Shown: positions 15,675 through 24,183, numbered from the stretch's first letter. The stretch is 36,010 bases of DNA from Pirellulales bacterium (GCA_035546535.1 DASZWQ010000059.1:1-36010); one strand, 5' to 3'. The notes: generated from the sequence alone by a model not told the origin. A program made the numbers and translations.

Positions 15675-16745
15675 TTATTCGCTGGCAAGTGCCGCCGGAG
15701 CCGGCACGGTTTGCGAACGACGCAGTTGCCCGCATGCCGCGTCGATGTGGTCCCCTTTCCGCGTGCGGACTTGGACGTTGATGCCCGCACGCTCGAGGAT
15801 GCGCAAGAATTCCTGCTGTGCCCGTGCCGTCGGCGTCCGATACGGAAGTCCGGTCACCGGATTGTACGGAATGACGTTAAGAAGCGCCATTCGCCCCCTC
15901 AGCAAGCGGGCGAGCGCCTGGGCGTGCTCGGGGCGATCGTTCAGTTCGCCCAAGAGGACGTATTCGAACGTCAGGCGTCGATGGTTGGCGGCGAAAAAGC
16001 GATCGGCCGCAGCCAGTACCGTGTCGAGCGGGATGTTGCGGCTGACCGGCACCAATTGGCGGCGCAATTCGTCATCAGGCGCGTGCAGACTGACCGCGAG
16101 ATGATATTGGCAGTCTTCGGCCGTCAGCCGGTCCATGGCCGGCGGCAACCCGACGGTCGATACCGTGATCTTCCGCGCCCCGATTCCTAAGCCTTGCGGA
16201 CTCGTGGCTTCGCGCAATGCAGGCAACAGCGCGGGCAAATTGGCCAAGGGCTCGCCCATGCCCATCACGACGATATTGCTCAGTCGTTCTTCCGCCGGAA
16301 GCAGTCGCGCCAGGTGCAACATCTGCTCGACGATTTCGCCGCGGGACAGATTGCGCACCACGCCGTCGAGACCACTCGCGCAAAAAACGCAGCCCATCGC
16401 GCAGCCGACTTGCGTGCTGATGCAGATCGTGCGTCGCTCGTGCTCGCGAATCAGCACGCACTCGATGCGTTGCTCGTCGGCCAACGCCAGCAGCAGCTTT
16501 TCCGTGCCGTCGGCGGCCTCGCGGTGCAGGGCCACTTTCGACGTGAGGATCGTGAATTCTTCGGCCAACAGCTGCCGCAGTTGCCGGGGCAGGTCGCTCA
16601 TCTGGTCGAAGCTCGTGGCCCGGCGCTCGAATATCCAACTGCGGATCTGCGCAGCGCGATACCCCGGCTGCCCCTTTTCGGCCAGCCATGTGCGCAGGTC
16701 GTCGTCAGTAAGATCGAGAATCGGCCGCACGGTCTTTCCCAACAT
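15675..16745 (-). CDS. rlmN: 23S rRNA (adenine-2503-C2)-methyltransferase RlmN
   Basis: A 356-residue radical SAM enzyme that methylates C2 of A2503 in 23S rRNA, and in many bacteria A37 of some tRNAs. The iron-sulfur motif is CAMGCVFC (C115, C119, C122). The methyl-carrying cysteine is C338 in AACGQLRR near the C-terminus. Other landmarks are VVMGMGEPLAN, KITVSTVGLPPAM and LAVSLHAPDD. The N-terminal HhH-like RNA-binding part (DLTDDDLRTWLAEKGQPGYRAAQI) is present. All catalytic residues are intact and the length is normal, so a typical active enzyme is expected. The related Cfr resistance enzyme is less likely given this N-terminal domain and motif set. Confidence 0.95.
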   Translation of the reverse strand: MLGKTVRPILDLTDDDLRTWLAEKGQPGYRAAQIRSWIFERRATSFDQMSDLPRQLRQLLAEEFTILTSKVALHREAADGTEKLLLALADEQRIECVLIREHERRTICISTQVGCAMGCVFCASGLDGVVRNLSRGEIVEQMLHLARLLPAEERLSNIVVMGMGEPLANLPALLPALREATSPQGLGIGARKITVSTVGLPPAMDRLTAEDCQYHLAVSLHAPDDELRRQLVPVSRNIPLDTVLAAADRFFAANHRRLTFEYVLLGELNDRPEHAQALARLLRGRMALLNVIPYNPVTGLPYRTPTARAQQEFLRILERAGINVQVRTRKGDHIDAACGQLRRSQTVPAPAALASE

Positions 16746-16883
16746 TCGTGGCTCGATGGCGAATAGTCGATTATAACGCCCCCTGGCTGGCCGTCTTTCA
16801 CGGCCGCAGGAATCGGTTTGACACTTCCGATCGCGCGGGGGGACAATGCCGCAGCGTTCCCATCACCAGGAGCTATCCCGGGC

Positions 16884-17546
16884 ATGTCTAATGTTGAGCG
16901 ATTCCAGGCCGAGCCGCCCCCTCCACCGTCGGGCATGAGCACCACGGCCAAGGTTGTCCTTGGTTGCCTCGCCGGCTTAGGCGTGTTGTGCCTTCTCCGT
17001 TGTGGCAGCTTCGTCGGATTGAGCTGGTGGGGGATCAGCAAGTTGAAGAGTTCCGTCCTGCGCGAGCCGGCACAAATCCAGGCCCTCGCCGCCGACGTCG
17101 GCACGATCGACGTCCCGCCGGGCTTGCACCCCGAGGCGGGCATCGACATGCGCATCCCGTTTGTCGATCGTACCTTCCTTAAAGCCGTGATCTATACCGA
17201 CGATCGTCACAGTCAAATCCTGGCGCTCGCGGAATTCTCGGAAAACTTTACGGCTGTCGACGAGAACCAACTGCGCGACAAAATCGATCAGGCCTTGCAC
17301 GATTCGGACGAGCACGAAGGCGACGATGATTTTCGTGTCGAAGAGACCCACACGGTAACACTTGAAATCCGCGGACAGCCCGCCGAATTTCGCATCGACC
17401 AAGGGGTTGATAAGCACGACCATAAACTCATCCGCGCGTTCGGCCGATTCGATGGACAGCACGGCGTGGGCCTGCTCTTTCTGCAACTTGACGGCGAACA
17501 AAACAGCCGCGAGCAGGTCGAACAAATCCTCCGCTCGATCCACTAG
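16884..17546 (+). CDS. small single-pass membrane protein of unknown function
   Basis: Not recognised. The 220-residue product has a short proline-rich cytoplasmic start (QAEPPPPPSG), one membrane helix at about 22-48 and an outer domain of about 165 residues. That domain has alternating beta and acidic stretches: FLKAVIYTDDRHSQILALAEF, THTVTLEIRG, GVGLLFLQLDGE. It resembles small planctomycete proteins of unknown function with a single anchor. An in-frame ATG at 16818 would add 22 unlikely residues; CAGGAG 11 bases before ATG 16884 favours the shorter form. It is divergent from rlmN and upstream of the methyltransferase gene. Confidence 0.7.
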   Translation: MSNVERFQAEPPPPPSGMSTTAKVVLGCLAGLGVLCLLRCGSFVGLSWWGISKLKSSVLREPAQIQALAADVGTIDVPPGLHPEAGIDMRIPFVDRTFLKAVIYTDDRHSQILALAEFSENFTAVDENQLRDKIDQALHDSDEHEGDDDFRVEETHTVTLEIRGQPAEFRIDQGVDKHDHKLIRAFGRFDGQHGVGLLFLQLDGEQNSREQVEQILRSIH

Positions 17547-17573
17547 ATGTCCTGGAACCGTGCCCGGGTCGGC

Positions 17574-17601
17574 TTGCAATTCGCCCCGTAATCCCTAGGA
17601 T
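17574..17601 (+). promoter_or_regulatory. promoter candidate for the methyltransferase gene
   Basis: TTGCAA (17574-17579) and TAGGAT (17596-17601) are separated by 16 bases. This would give a leader of about 70 bases before the ATG at 17678. Confidence 0.4.
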
Positions 17602-17677
17602 CGGCCCGTCGAGTTCGCTCGCGGTACGTGGGGCGAGTCTTGGTACACGGCGCACACGCGCGGGGAGTGCACGGACG

Positions 17678-18376
17678 ATGTGGCTTCGAAACCAGCGCAT
17701 TCAGCGGCTCATCGGCGGTGGCCTTTTCGAACGCGCGTCGATCGGCGCTGTATCGCGGCTCGAGCTCATGGGGCTTTCGAGTCACAAGGATCGGGACGTA
17801 GTGCGGCTGATTCGCCGCACGCGTCGCGAGCGCCGTTGGCTGTTGACGTCGAACGAGGCCTTCATCGTTTATTCGTTGGCCCGGGCCCAGGCCAAGCGGG
17901 ATGCCGCTTTGGCCGAAGTCGGGACCTACCAGGGAGGCTCGGCCCGCATGATCTGCGAGGCCAAGGGCGATCGCCCGCTGCACGTCTTCGACACGTTCGA
18001 GGGCTTACCGCCCGCCGCGTCGCAAGACGGCCATGTGCATCGCCAGAACCAATACGCGTGCAGCCTGGAGAGCGTGAAGAGTTATCTGTCCGGCTACAAG
18101 AACGTGTCGTTCTACAAAGGAATTTTCCCCGACACTTCCGGGCCCGTCGAGAATCTGCGTTTCTCGTTCGCGCATTTCGACGTCGACTTATACGAAGGCA
18201 CGCTGGCCTGCCTCGAATTCTTTTATCCGCGGATGCTGCCGGGCGGCGTCATGCTATCGCACGACTATTCGATCCTGTCGGGCGTGCGCGAAGCGTTCGC
18301 GGAGTTCTTGCAGGACAAGCCCGAGCCGCTCGTCGAGCTACCGACCACGCAGTGCATGGTGGTGAAGCTGCCCTGA
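17678..18376 (+). CDS. TylF/MycF-type SAM-dependent methyltransferase
   Basis: A 232-residue class I methyltransferase of the macrocin O-methyltransferase (TylF) type. The SAM-binding loop is LAEVGTYQGGSARMI, followed by HVFDTFEGLP (acidic end of strand 2) and the metal-site region FAHFDVDLYEGTLACLEFFYP, with D and E residues as in Mg-dependent sugar O-methyltransferases. LPGGVMLSHDY closes the Rossmann core. No glycosyltransferase or antibiotic cluster is nearby, so methylation of a surface sugar or other hydroxylated small molecule is more likely than macrolide synthesis. GGGGAG lies 10 bases before the ATG. Confidence 0.82.
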   Translation: MWLRNQRIQRLIGGGLFERASIGAVSRLELMGLSSHKDRDVVRLIRRTRRERRWLLTSNEAFIVYSLARAQAKRDAALAEVGTYQGGSARMICEAKGDRPLHVFDTFEGLPPAASQDGHVHRQNQYACSLESVKSYLSGYKNVSFYKGIFPDTSGPVENLRFSFAHFDVDLYEGTLACLEFFYPRMLPGGVMLSHDYSILSGVREAFAEFLQDKPEPLVELPTTQCMVVKLP

Positions 18377-18418
18377 GCGTCTGGTGGTACGTCGCCCTTT
18401 CTCGCGGGACCGTGGGTA

Positions 18419-18443
18419 GCATGGACAACTCGCTTGTCCGTGC
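18419..18443. repeat. short hairpin between convergent genes
   Basis: GCATGGACAA (18419-18428) pairs with TTGTCCGTGC (18434-18443) around CTCGC, a 10-base stem with one G-T pair. It lies between the convergent methyltransferase and nagB genes. Loop size and the GGACAA core recall the second hairpin at 9714-9736, so the two may be related. Confidence 0.55.
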
Positions 18444-18552
18444 GCGTAAGGCGTTCCTCGTCGACGAGCGATCGGTCGCGCGCTACGCCGAGTTGGAAGG
18501 TTGAGAAGCGCCTGCCGGCGCTCTGTCAACGAGTTGTCAGGGCCACCCGTGA

Positions 18553-19362
18553 TTACCTCGCGACCGGCGCTTTGCTGCCCTGTCCAGTTTGCAACTTGCC
18601 TTGCGCCTCTTCCATCTGGCGGTAGTAATCACGCCGCTCGAGCAGCCGGGCCGCTTCTTGATCGAGCACGGCGATCACGTCGCGATGAAATTGCAGGGCC
18701 GAGGCCGTGACTTGTGCCGTGACCGGCCCTTCGATGGTGTCGCGAATAGCGCGCGCCTTCGCGGGTCCGCAGGCCAAGAGCAGGCATTGGCGCGATTCCA
18801 CGATCGTGCCGACCCCCATCGTGATCGCCAGCCGCGGCACGGCCTCTTCGCCGCCGAAGAAGCGGGCGTTGTCGCGAACCGTTTCCTCGGTGAGCGTCTT
18901 CAGCCGCGTGCGGCTACCGAGCGACGAGCCGGGCTCGTTGAAGGCGATATGGCCGTCGCTGCCGATCCCGAGTACCTGCAGGTCGATCCCCCCCTCGTCA
19001 CGGATCATCTTTTCGTACTGTTCGCAGTACGCTTCGAAATCCAAAGCCCGGCCGTCCGGCACGTGCGTGTTGCGTGCGTCGATGTTGATGTGGTCGAACA
19101 GGTTGTGCTGCATGAAGTAGCGATAGCTTTGCGGGTGCGTGGGGCCGAGTCCCACGTATTCGTCGAGGTTGAAGGTCACGACGCGCGAGAAGTCCAACCC
19201 CTCTTCGCGGTGCATGCGGATCAACTCGGCGTACATCCCCAAGGGCGTGCCACCGGTGGCCAGCCCAAGGACACAGGTCGGTTTCCGGCGCACCAGGGCG
19301 GCGACAAATCGGGCCCCGACCCGGCTGACGCCGGAGATATCCTCGCTAACGATCACTCTCAT
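18553..19362 (-). CDS. nagB: glucosamine-6-phosphate deaminase NagB
   Basis: A 269-residue enzyme that converts glucosamine 6-phosphate to fructose 6-phosphate and ammonia, feeding amino sugars from cell wall or chitin into glycolysis. Family landmarks are LGLATGGTPLGMY (phosphate loop, usually PTGSTP), VTFNLDEYVGL with the catalytic aspartate, GIGSDGHIAFNEPGSS with the catalytic histidine and AITMGVGTI. The start at ATG 19362 with AGGGG 12 bases upstream matches the family N-terminus (MRVIVSED); a longer frame to 19452 adds 30 unrelated residues. The short C-terminal tail after QMEEAQGKLQ is extra. No nagA or transporter is adjacent. Confidence 0.93.
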   Translation of the reverse strand: MRVIVSEDISGVSRVGARFVAALVRRKPTCVLGLATGGTPLGMYAELIRMHREEGLDFSRVVTFNLDEYVGLGPTHPQSYRYFMQHNLFDHINIDARNTHVPDGRALDFEAYCEQYEKMIRDEGGIDLQVLGIGSDGHIAFNEPGSSLGSRTRLKTLTEETVRDNARFFGGEEAVPRLAITMGVGTIVESRQCLLLACGPAKARAIRDTIEGPVTAQVTASALQFHRDVIAVLDQEAARLLERRDYYRQMEEAQGKLQTGQGSKAPVAR

Positions 19363-19522
19363 GCTTGAAGCACCCCTGCCGACCAGGCGAAATCGAAGTT
19401 TGGGCAATGTACGTGGACTGTTCGCCTGCAACAGCCGGCATTTGTAGCCCAAAAGCGTCTCGGGGCCAACGCCCCAAAGAGGTGACCGCCGAGTTCGTCT
19501 AGGAGCATTCTGGGGCGAATCG

Positions 19523-19528
19523 TATAAT
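19523..19528 (+). promoter_or_regulatory. -10 element upstream of the ParA gene
   Basis: A consensus TATAAT at 19523-19528, about 90 bases before the ParA ATG. No convincing -35 element is at the expected distance. Confidence 0.35.
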
Positions 19529-19616
19529 CCCCGCCCGAGTTGGGGCCCCTGGGCCGCCTGCCGTTGTTCGAACGAGCATGTCGGTCTCGGTAGAGTTTTT
19601 TTGAGTCGGCACGACC

Positions 19617-20450
19617 ATGCGCAAGATCGCGATTCTCAACCAGAAAGGAGGCGTGGGAAAGACCACGACGGCGGTCAATCTCAGCGCTGCGCTGGCGCGT
19701 GCCGGACGCCGGGTGACGATTCTCGATCTCGATCCGCAAGCCCACGCCACGCTGCACCTGGGGGTCGAACCCGGGCGCGACGATCGTTCGATTTACGATG
19801 TTCTCACCGACGACACGCCGCTGGCGGCGGTCCGCAAAACCATTGAGGAGAACCTATGCCTGGTAGGATCCCACATCGACCTGGCGGCAGTGGAACTGGA
19901 ACTGGCCGGGGTTGTCGGCCGCGAGGTGATTCTGCGCGATAAGCTCGAAGACGAAGCCGCAAGCGACGATTACTTGATCGTCGACTGTCCGCCGTCGCTG
20001 GGCATCCTCACGATCAACGCCCTGGCGGCCGTGGACGAGGTTTTCATCCCGCTGCAGCCACATTTTCTCGCCCTGCACGGCCTGAGCAAGCTGCTGGAAA
20101 CCATCGAGCTGGTGGCGCGCCGCCTGAATGCCCGGTTGCGGTTGGGCGGGGTCGTTCTGTGCCTGTTCGAGTCGGCCACGCGACTGGCTACCGAGGTCAG
20201 CCGGGACGTGAACGCCTTTCTCGATCAGTCGCGCGATCGCCGCACGCCCTGGGCCGGCGCGCAGGTGTTTCAGACGCGCATTCGCCGCAACATCCGCCTG
20301 GCCGAGGCGCCCAGTTTTGGCCAATCGATCTTCCGCTACGCTCCCGACTCGCACGGGGCCGAGGATTATCGCTCGCTGGCCGATGAAGTTCTCAGCGCTG
20401 CCAGCAGAGCCGAGGCCGATGCGGCAATCATTACGGCACGTTCGGCCTGA
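19617..20450 (+). CDS. ParA/Soj-family ATPase without an adjacent ParB
   Basis: A 277-residue deviant-Walker ATPase. The motif KGGVGKTTTAVNLSAALA (K10 to A27) has the signature lysine K10 and the P-loop lysine K15. DLDPQAHATLHLG and DYLIVDCPPSLGILTINAL supply the remaining nucleotide-binding strands. ParA proteins segregate chromosomes or plasmids with ParB, or position other cell machinery. There is no parB next to it; the downstream gene is a convergent TPR protein. The histidine-containing DPQAHATLHLG and the C-terminal extension of about 25 residues after FRYAPDSHGAED are typical of orphan planctomycete members. No strong ribosome binding site precedes the ATG. Confidence 0.9.
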   Translation: MRKIAILNQKGGVGKTTTAVNLSAALARAGRRVTILDLDPQAHATLHLGVEPGRDDRSIYDVLTDDTPLAAVRKTIEENLCLVGSHIDLAAVELELAGVVGREVILRDKLEDEAASDDYLIVDCPPSLGILTINALAAVDEVFIPLQPHFLALHGLSKLLETIELVARRLNARLRLGGVVLCLFESATRLATEVSRDVNAFLDQSRDRRTPWAGAQVFQTRIRRNIRLAEAPSFGQSIFRYAPDSHGAEDYRSLADEVLSAASRAEADAAIITARSA

Positions 20451-20485
20451 CAGGATGGCGCCGCTCTTGTCGCGCCGCAGGCCGG

Positions 20486-21025
20486 CTAGACAACGACGCT
20501 CACCAGCGCCTGAAAGCCCGGGTCCGACCGGATCGGATCGAAATCGGGCTCGCCGCCGACCAGATCTTTGAAACGCGGGTTGACATTAATCGCCCGCGAC
20601 AGGTAATCGAGCGCCTGCTGCTTGAAGCCCTTCAAGCTGTAATAGCAAGCCAGGTTGTAGTCGATCAACGGTTCGCTGGGCTCGACCTCGTGGGCACGTT
20701 CAAGGCTATCGATCGCGTCGTCCAGCCGCCCGGTGCGCTTATAGCACCAGCCCAGCGCCATCCATGCGTGAATATTGCTCGGCGCCAGATCGACCGCATC
20801 GACGAGCAACGGCACCGCTTCTTGATAGTTCTCGAGGCTCCGAAGCGCCTCGCCCTTCAGGTAGAGCCACTGTCCCTTGAAGGTCGCCGGTTGCTCGACG
20901 CGCTCCAGCAACGCCAGCGCCTGGCGCGGCATCCCCAACTCGAGATAGCCTTCGGCCTCTCGGAGGACTCGCTGCAATCGAATGCGGTTGCTTGCCAGCA
21001 CGATTTGGCCCCGGTCGAGGTACAC
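20486..21025 (-). CDS. tetratricopeptide-repeat protein
   Basis: A 179-residue protein made almost entirely of TPR helices, with about four repeats. Clear units are ALRSLENYQEAVPLLVDAVDLAP, HAWMALGWCYKRTGRLDDAIDS and NLACYYSLKGFKQQALDYLSRA. The C-terminus FKDLVGGEPDFDPIRSDPGFQALV is a common ending for planctomycete TPR proteins. There is no signal peptide, so a cytoplasmic protein-binding role is likely; the partner is unknown. The frame starts at GTG 21025 without a good ribosome binding site, so the true start may lie a few codons later. A minus-strand TAGAAT at 21073-21068 could be its -10 element. Confidence 0.8.
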   Translation of the reverse strand: MYLDRGQIVLASNRIRLQRVLREAEGYLELGMPRQALALLERVEQPATFKGQWLYLKGEALRSLENYQEAVPLLVDAVDLAPSNIHAWMALGWCYKRTGRLDDAIDSLERAHEVEPSEPLIDYNLACYYSLKGFKQQALDYLSRAINVNPRFKDLVGGEPDFDPIRSDPGFQALVSVVV

Positions 21026-21509
21026 GTGCCGAGTTCTGGCGGTGCGCGGTCAACTCGACACTCTTCTATTCTACGTGACGTTTGCAAAATGCCGAAATCG
21101 CGACGCTACCGCAAACCACGTTGCGATCGATCGCATTCAATAGGTACTTACGGAACTGCGGCGGGGTTCGATCCCCTCTAGATTTATTTCGGCCATTTAA
21201 GGTTCACGCCCCAAAAAGAGATGGGCGGATCGCGCCATCAAGTTTGGAATCTGCAGGGAGTTTGCCGGTTCGCCGGCGCGCCGCCGAGGCGCGAGGAAAC
21301 GTCGAAAAATCCCACACGTATGTGGCAAAAAAACGACGCCAGAGGAAATTGGCCTGGTCGCTTCACGGACGCAACAGCCGGAACCGCAACTGGTTGCGGC
21401 GTGGCGCGCAAGGGAGAATCGTCGCTGGCGCGCTGGTTGCGTCGCGGGGATTCTCCAATCCGCCGCGCTTCTCACCGCTTTCCGCCTCGGCCCCAGCGAA
21501 GAAATCCCC
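21026..21509. other. gene-free stretch before the small membrane protein
   Basis: No supported gene. Long open frames run on both strands through 21197-21925, but their compositions (Arg, Ser and Pro heavy, no domains) mark them as shadow frames. The stretch holds a perfect 14-base palindrome TGCGATCGATCGCA (21122-21135) and a GGGGTTCGATCCCC hairpin (21163-21176) that resembles a tRNA T-arm but has no tRNA around it. Confidence 0.5.
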
Positions 21510-21776
21510 TTGAGTCGCACTTTTCTCTGGCTTTTAATTCTCCTCGGAGTGCTCGTTTCCGCCGGTCCGGCACTGCTTTCGTCGTCGGCGCGTCCTGTTT
21601 TCGCGGGCCGCTCGTGGCGCCGGACGAACGACGGCTGGGAACGGATGCCACGCTGGCGAGCGCCGGAAAAATCCAAGCGGTCGTTGCTCCATCCTGCCTC
21701 GCTGGCATCCGTGCAACTGGCGCTGTCGGTACTCGCACTTTCTGGATCGTCGGGGATCTCACCGTACAGGCGATGA
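21510..21776 (+). CDS. small two-helix membrane protein, unknown function
   Basis: An 88-residue frame starting at TTG 21510. It begins with a hydrophobic segment (FLWLLILLGVLVSAGPALL), continues with an Arg/Trp-rich loop (SWRRTNDGWERMPRW) and ends with a second hydrophobic segment (LHPASLASVQLALSVLALSG). The RRTxDGWE loop recalls small planctomycete membrane proteins, from memory rather than any search. The ribosome binding site is weak, which lowers confidence. It lies upstream of the 731-residue membrane protein on the same strand, with a 214-base gap. The gene could be real and co-expressed; the alternative is a chance frame. Confidence 0.5.
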   Translation: MSRTFLWLLILLGVLVSAGPALLSSSARPVFAGRSWRRTNDGWERMPRWRAPEKSKRSLLHPASLASVQLALSVLALSGSSGISPYRR

Positions 21777-21990
21777 GAAGCCGTTCCGGCAGTCCGCCAA
21801 GCACGCTCTCGCGTTTCTTCTTCGTTGCCGGTTGGCTGCGCCGTGCCCCCCGTAACAACGGCCGGGCCGGTTTTTTGGGATACTTTGCCGGCGCTTGCAC
21901 GGAAAAGCTCCGGCTGCGGCACTAACTATTGCAGAAGCATCGCCCATCGACGGTGGTGCACGTTCCGCGGTCCTGGCCGGAATTCGACTT

Positions 21991-24183
21991 ATGCGTTTGA
22001 CGCTGCGTTACTTGCTTGCGTATCTCGACGATCAACTCGAGCCCGCTGACGCCCAGGAAATGAGCGAGCGGATCGAGGCCAGTTCATTCGCGACCGACCT
22101 CATGCACCGGGTGCGCGACGTCAGTCGCCGTCTGAAGCTGGGCGCTCCGAAGATCTCGGCCCGCGGACTGGCAGGCGACCCAAATACCGTCGCCGAGTAT
22201 CTCGATCACACGATGCCCGCCGACCAGGTCCCCGAGTTCGAGAAGATTTGCCTGACTTCGGACGTGCACCTGGCCGAAGTCGCCTCGGCACATCAGATCC
22301 TGGCACTGGTTCTCGGTGAGCGGGTTGAGGTCGACCCCAAGCTGCGCCGGCGGATGTACGAAATCCCCGAGCACGAACAGGCGCTGGAGCGACAGAAGTC
22401 GGAAACCGAGGGGGAGGAGATTGACGATGAGCCGGTCCCGGTTGGGCCGCGCAAGCGTCGCCGTCCGGAGATTCCCGAGTGGCTTCGCGAGAAACCGCAA
22501 CGGAACATTCCTTGGGTTCCGCTGACCTTGGCCGCCGCGCTACTGATCACGGGCACCGTGGTGACTTACGTGTTTATGCATGTCCCACCACGGGTAGCTT
22601 CCGAGGTGGAGGTGGCCGACAGTGGCGCAAACTCGGTGGCCCCTCCCGCGGCGCCAGAAGCCAATGGCGACGAAGACAAAGCCACGGTGGCTGATGCGGC
22701 GGCCATTACCGAGGAACCTGGCGAGCCGGCCGGTTCCGGGACTGAGGTCGGGTCCGAATCGGCTCCTCCGTCGGATGTTGCCGCTGCGGGAATTCCCGCG
22801 GCGGATTTGCCTCCGGAGAATTCTGCGCCCGTGGCGCCAGCCGAGGAAGACGTCGCCACTCGCCCAGCAAGCCCTTTACGACCGGCCTCGACGGATGAAA
22901 GCGCTTTCGACACGGACATCCCGCCAGCGGGCGACGTGGCGGCCATGCCAGCAGAGCCCCGCACGGCGCTGTCGGATCCGGCACTATTGCCCGAAAACGA
23001 ACGGCCGCAGGAGGGCGAAAGTAACGCCTCGGGCGCGGTTGCTGTTGGGCGATTGGTGAACGACAGCGAGCTGCTTTTGCACGGTGCTGGCGGTGCGGGC
23101 GACTGGCAGCGTTTGAGCGTCCGCGATCCGCTTTTGTCGGACGACGAGCTATTTGCTCTTCCGACCTTTCGACCCGGCGTGGCTTTGAGCACAGGTGGCG
23201 GCGCCATCGCGCATCTGCTTGGAGGATCGGTCGTCCGATTGACCTCCCCCGACCCTAACGGGGTGCCTGGCCTGCAAATCATCGATGGGCAGGTCGTCGT
23301 CGCCACGGCAGGTAAGCCCGGCACGCAACTCAATCTGCAGGTAAATGACCAACTGTACACAGTGACGTTTCTCGGTCCTGACGCGCGGATCGCGATCGAC
23401 GTTCGGCGGTGGCTGCCCGACGGTGCAGACCCGATGGAAGTTGCCGCGCAGTCGACCGCTGACCTGTATGTGCCGAATGGCGAGATCGAATACCAGTCGA
23501 CGGGCGCTACGTCGGCCATCACCTTGAAGGCTCCGGCCATGCGAACGCTGATCGCGAAGCAAGGTCCCGACCCGGGCGACGCGACCAACGAGGCGGTCTT
23601 CCCGCCCTGGATCAACGGAAATCCGCTCAGCCAGGTGGAAAAATGGGCCGCTGATGCCGTCAGCAAGGAGCTGCTGGTCGACGATCCGACAGGGCAGCCG
23701 CTGCTGGCGCATTTGCGCGAGCTTGCCCAAAATCGCCGCGTGGAGGTGCGGAATCTCGCGGTGCAATGCCTGACGCTCTTGGGCGACTTCGAGGGCTTGC
23801 TACCCCTGTTGAATGACGAAAAGCAACGCACCAACTGGCCGCACCAGATCGAAGCGGCGCGGCGTGCCATGGACCGCAGCCCGCAGGTCGCCAAGCAATT
23901 GCAAGAGACGCTGGAAGGACAGCGCGACCCGGTCAAGGCGAAAGAGCTATACGAAATGTTGCGCGGCTACTCAAAACGGCAGTTGCAAGATGGGGCCGCA
24001 GCCCGGCTCGTCGCCGACCTCGACCATGAAGACCTCGATTTTCGTGTGCTGGCCTTCTGGAATTTACAGCGCGTTGCGGTGGGAACACTGGGATACAAGC
24101 CCGAATATGCCCCGGCCAAACGGCAGAACGCGGTGCGGGCTTGGAAGCAGCGACTGGCCGACGGCCAAATCGTCCCGAAGTGA
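21991..24183 (+). CDS. 731-residue membrane protein: anti-sigma-like modules, FecR-like region, helical repeats
   Basis: A planctomycete-type protein I cannot name. Residues 6-30 (YLLAYLDDQLEPADAQEMSE) and 66-98 (VAEYLDHTMPADQVPEFEK) each resemble the YLDGEL...E...VE helical signature of zinc-less anti-sigma factors, including the one at 14234-14743. A basic, acidic-patched linker leads to a membrane helix at about 174-196. Outside is a long Ala/Pro/Glu-rich disordered region (about 200-375). A beta-rich segment follows with FecR-like spacing (WQRLSVRDPLLSDDELF, ALSTGGGAIAHLLGGSVVRL, LQIIDGQVVVAT). The C-terminal part has helical HEAT-like repeats (about 550-725). ATG 21991 fits the conserved N-terminus; an upstream ATG at 21895 would add 32 unlikely residues. 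Function is unknown; signal sensing at the envelope is a guess. Confidence 0.8.
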   Translation: MRLTLRYLLAYLDDQLEPADAQEMSERIEASSFATDLMHRVRDVSRRLKLGAPKISARGLAGDPNTVAEYLDHTMPADQVPEFEKICLTSDVHLAEVASAHQILALVLGERVEVDPKLRRRMYEIPEHEQALERQKSETEGEEIDDEPVPVGPRKRRRPEIPEWLREKPQRNIPWVPLTLAAALLITGTVVTYVFMHVPPRVASEVEVADSGANSVAPPAAPEANGDEDKATVADAAAITEEPGEPAGSGTEVGSESAPPSDVAAAGIPAADLPPENSAPVAPAEEDVATRPASPLRPASTDESAFDTDIPPAGDVAAMPAEPRTALSDPALLPENERPQEGESNASGAVAVGRLVNDSELLLHGAGGAGDWQRLSVRDPLLSDDELFALPTFRPGVALSTGGGAIAHLLGGSVVRLTSPDPNGVPGLQIIDGQVVVATAGKPGTQLNLQVNDQLYTVTFLGPDARIAIDVRRWLPDGADPMEVAAQSTADLYVPNGEIEYQSTGATSAITLKAPAMRTLIAKQGPDPGDATNEAVFPPWINGNPLSQVEKWAADAVSKELLVDDPTGQPLLAHLRELAQNRRVEVRNLAVQCLTLLGDFEGLLPLLNDEKQRTNWPHQIEAARRAMDRSPQVAKQLQETLEGQRDPVKAKELYEMLRGYSKRQLQDGAAARLVADLDHEDLDFRVLAFWNLQRVAVGTLGYKPEYAPAKRQNAVRAWKQRLADGQIVPK

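Noticed and set aside
21163..21176. tRNA T-arm-like hairpin GGGGTTCGATCCCC
   Set aside because: No acceptor, D or anticodon stems can be placed around it at tRNA distances; an inverted GCCGAAAT/ATTTCGGC flank is too far away.
21197..21925. Long open frames on both strands
   Set aside because: They overlap each other, have Arg/Ser/Pro-biased compositions without domains, and no ribosome binding sites. Only the 88-residue frame at 21510 has a protein-like pattern.
22566..23936. 456-residue Ser/Pro-rich antisense frame
   Set aside because: It mirrors the Ala/Pro/Glu-rich region of the composite membrane protein; low complexity explains the open frame.
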